In this document: positions 13,410-13,443 of the stretch, piece after piece
Layout: every line of letters starts with the position of its first letter
Numbering within the stretch: position 1 is the first letter of the stretch
Assembly (NCBI GenBank): GCA_913031335.1
Contig: CAJWGI010000010.1
Coordinates: forward strand, 1-13,443
Source: an uncultured Anaerolineales bacterium
GTDB lineage: Bacteria; Chloroflexota; Anaerolineae; Anaerolineales; UBA11657
Length of the DNA stretch: 13,443 nucleotides
Reading direction: 5' to 3'
The notes under the pieces: model-generated
Seen by the model: the letters and a program-made list of their open reading frames with translations, nothing else
Database searches by the model: none
Told to the model about the DNA's origin: nothing
Made by a program: the position numbers and the translations under genes

Positions 13410-13443
13410 CCAGAGCGCCGGCGGTTGACGGCGTGGCACAGCC

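Overview
The window is a GC-rich bacterial stretch with frequent GTG/TTG starts, close gene spacing and few clear Shine-Dalgarno sites. Gene content (a ccmB-ccmC-ccmD set, an archaeal/Chloroflexota-style SIS phosphoglucose/phosphomannose isomerase, a stand-alone PEP/pyruvate-binding-domain protein) fits an uncultivated Chloroflexota-like bacterium. That placement is inference from gene style; no 16S or other marker is present.

Layout. (1) Bases 2-1299, + strand: the end of a cytochrome c maturation cluster, with the 3' part of ccmB, complete ccmC and a short CcmD-like membrane protein. (2) Bases 1300-1612: a gap holding an 11-bp hairpin and a possible 30-residue ORF. (3) Bases 1613-5965, + strand: three collinear genes 27 bp apart, namely the SIS sugar-phosphate isomerase, a 783-residue PPDK-N/PEP-synthase-like protein without the phospho-histidine domain, and a tandem RNase HI whose second domain has lost every catalytic residue. 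(4) Bases 5968-10106, - strand, read from the right: a thiolase/3-hydroxyacyl-CoA dehydrogenase chimera, a monoacylglycerol-lipase-like hydrolase and glycogen debranching enzyme GlgX, the last two overlapping by 22 bp. (5) Bases 10115-13395, - strand: an intact HIT-family nucleotide hydrolase/phosphorylase gene and, 2.6 kb away, a frameshifted copy of its 3' third. Between them lies a lower-GC segment with one large membrane protein carrying a spermidine-synthase-like methyltransferase fold.

The right-hand third is the most unusual part. The decayed HIT 3' end stops 8 bp before the thiolase start, the spacing of an operon partner. The simplest reading is an ancestral HIT-thiolase-hbd-lipase-glgX run that was interrupted inside the HIT gene by a segment bringing its own HIT 3' end. 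Separately, an in-frame deletion appears to have fused thiolase to hbd at a shared Leu-Val-Glu stretch, leaving neither enzyme complete. No recombinase, transposase, tRNA, rRNA, CRISPR array or recognisable defence system is visible.
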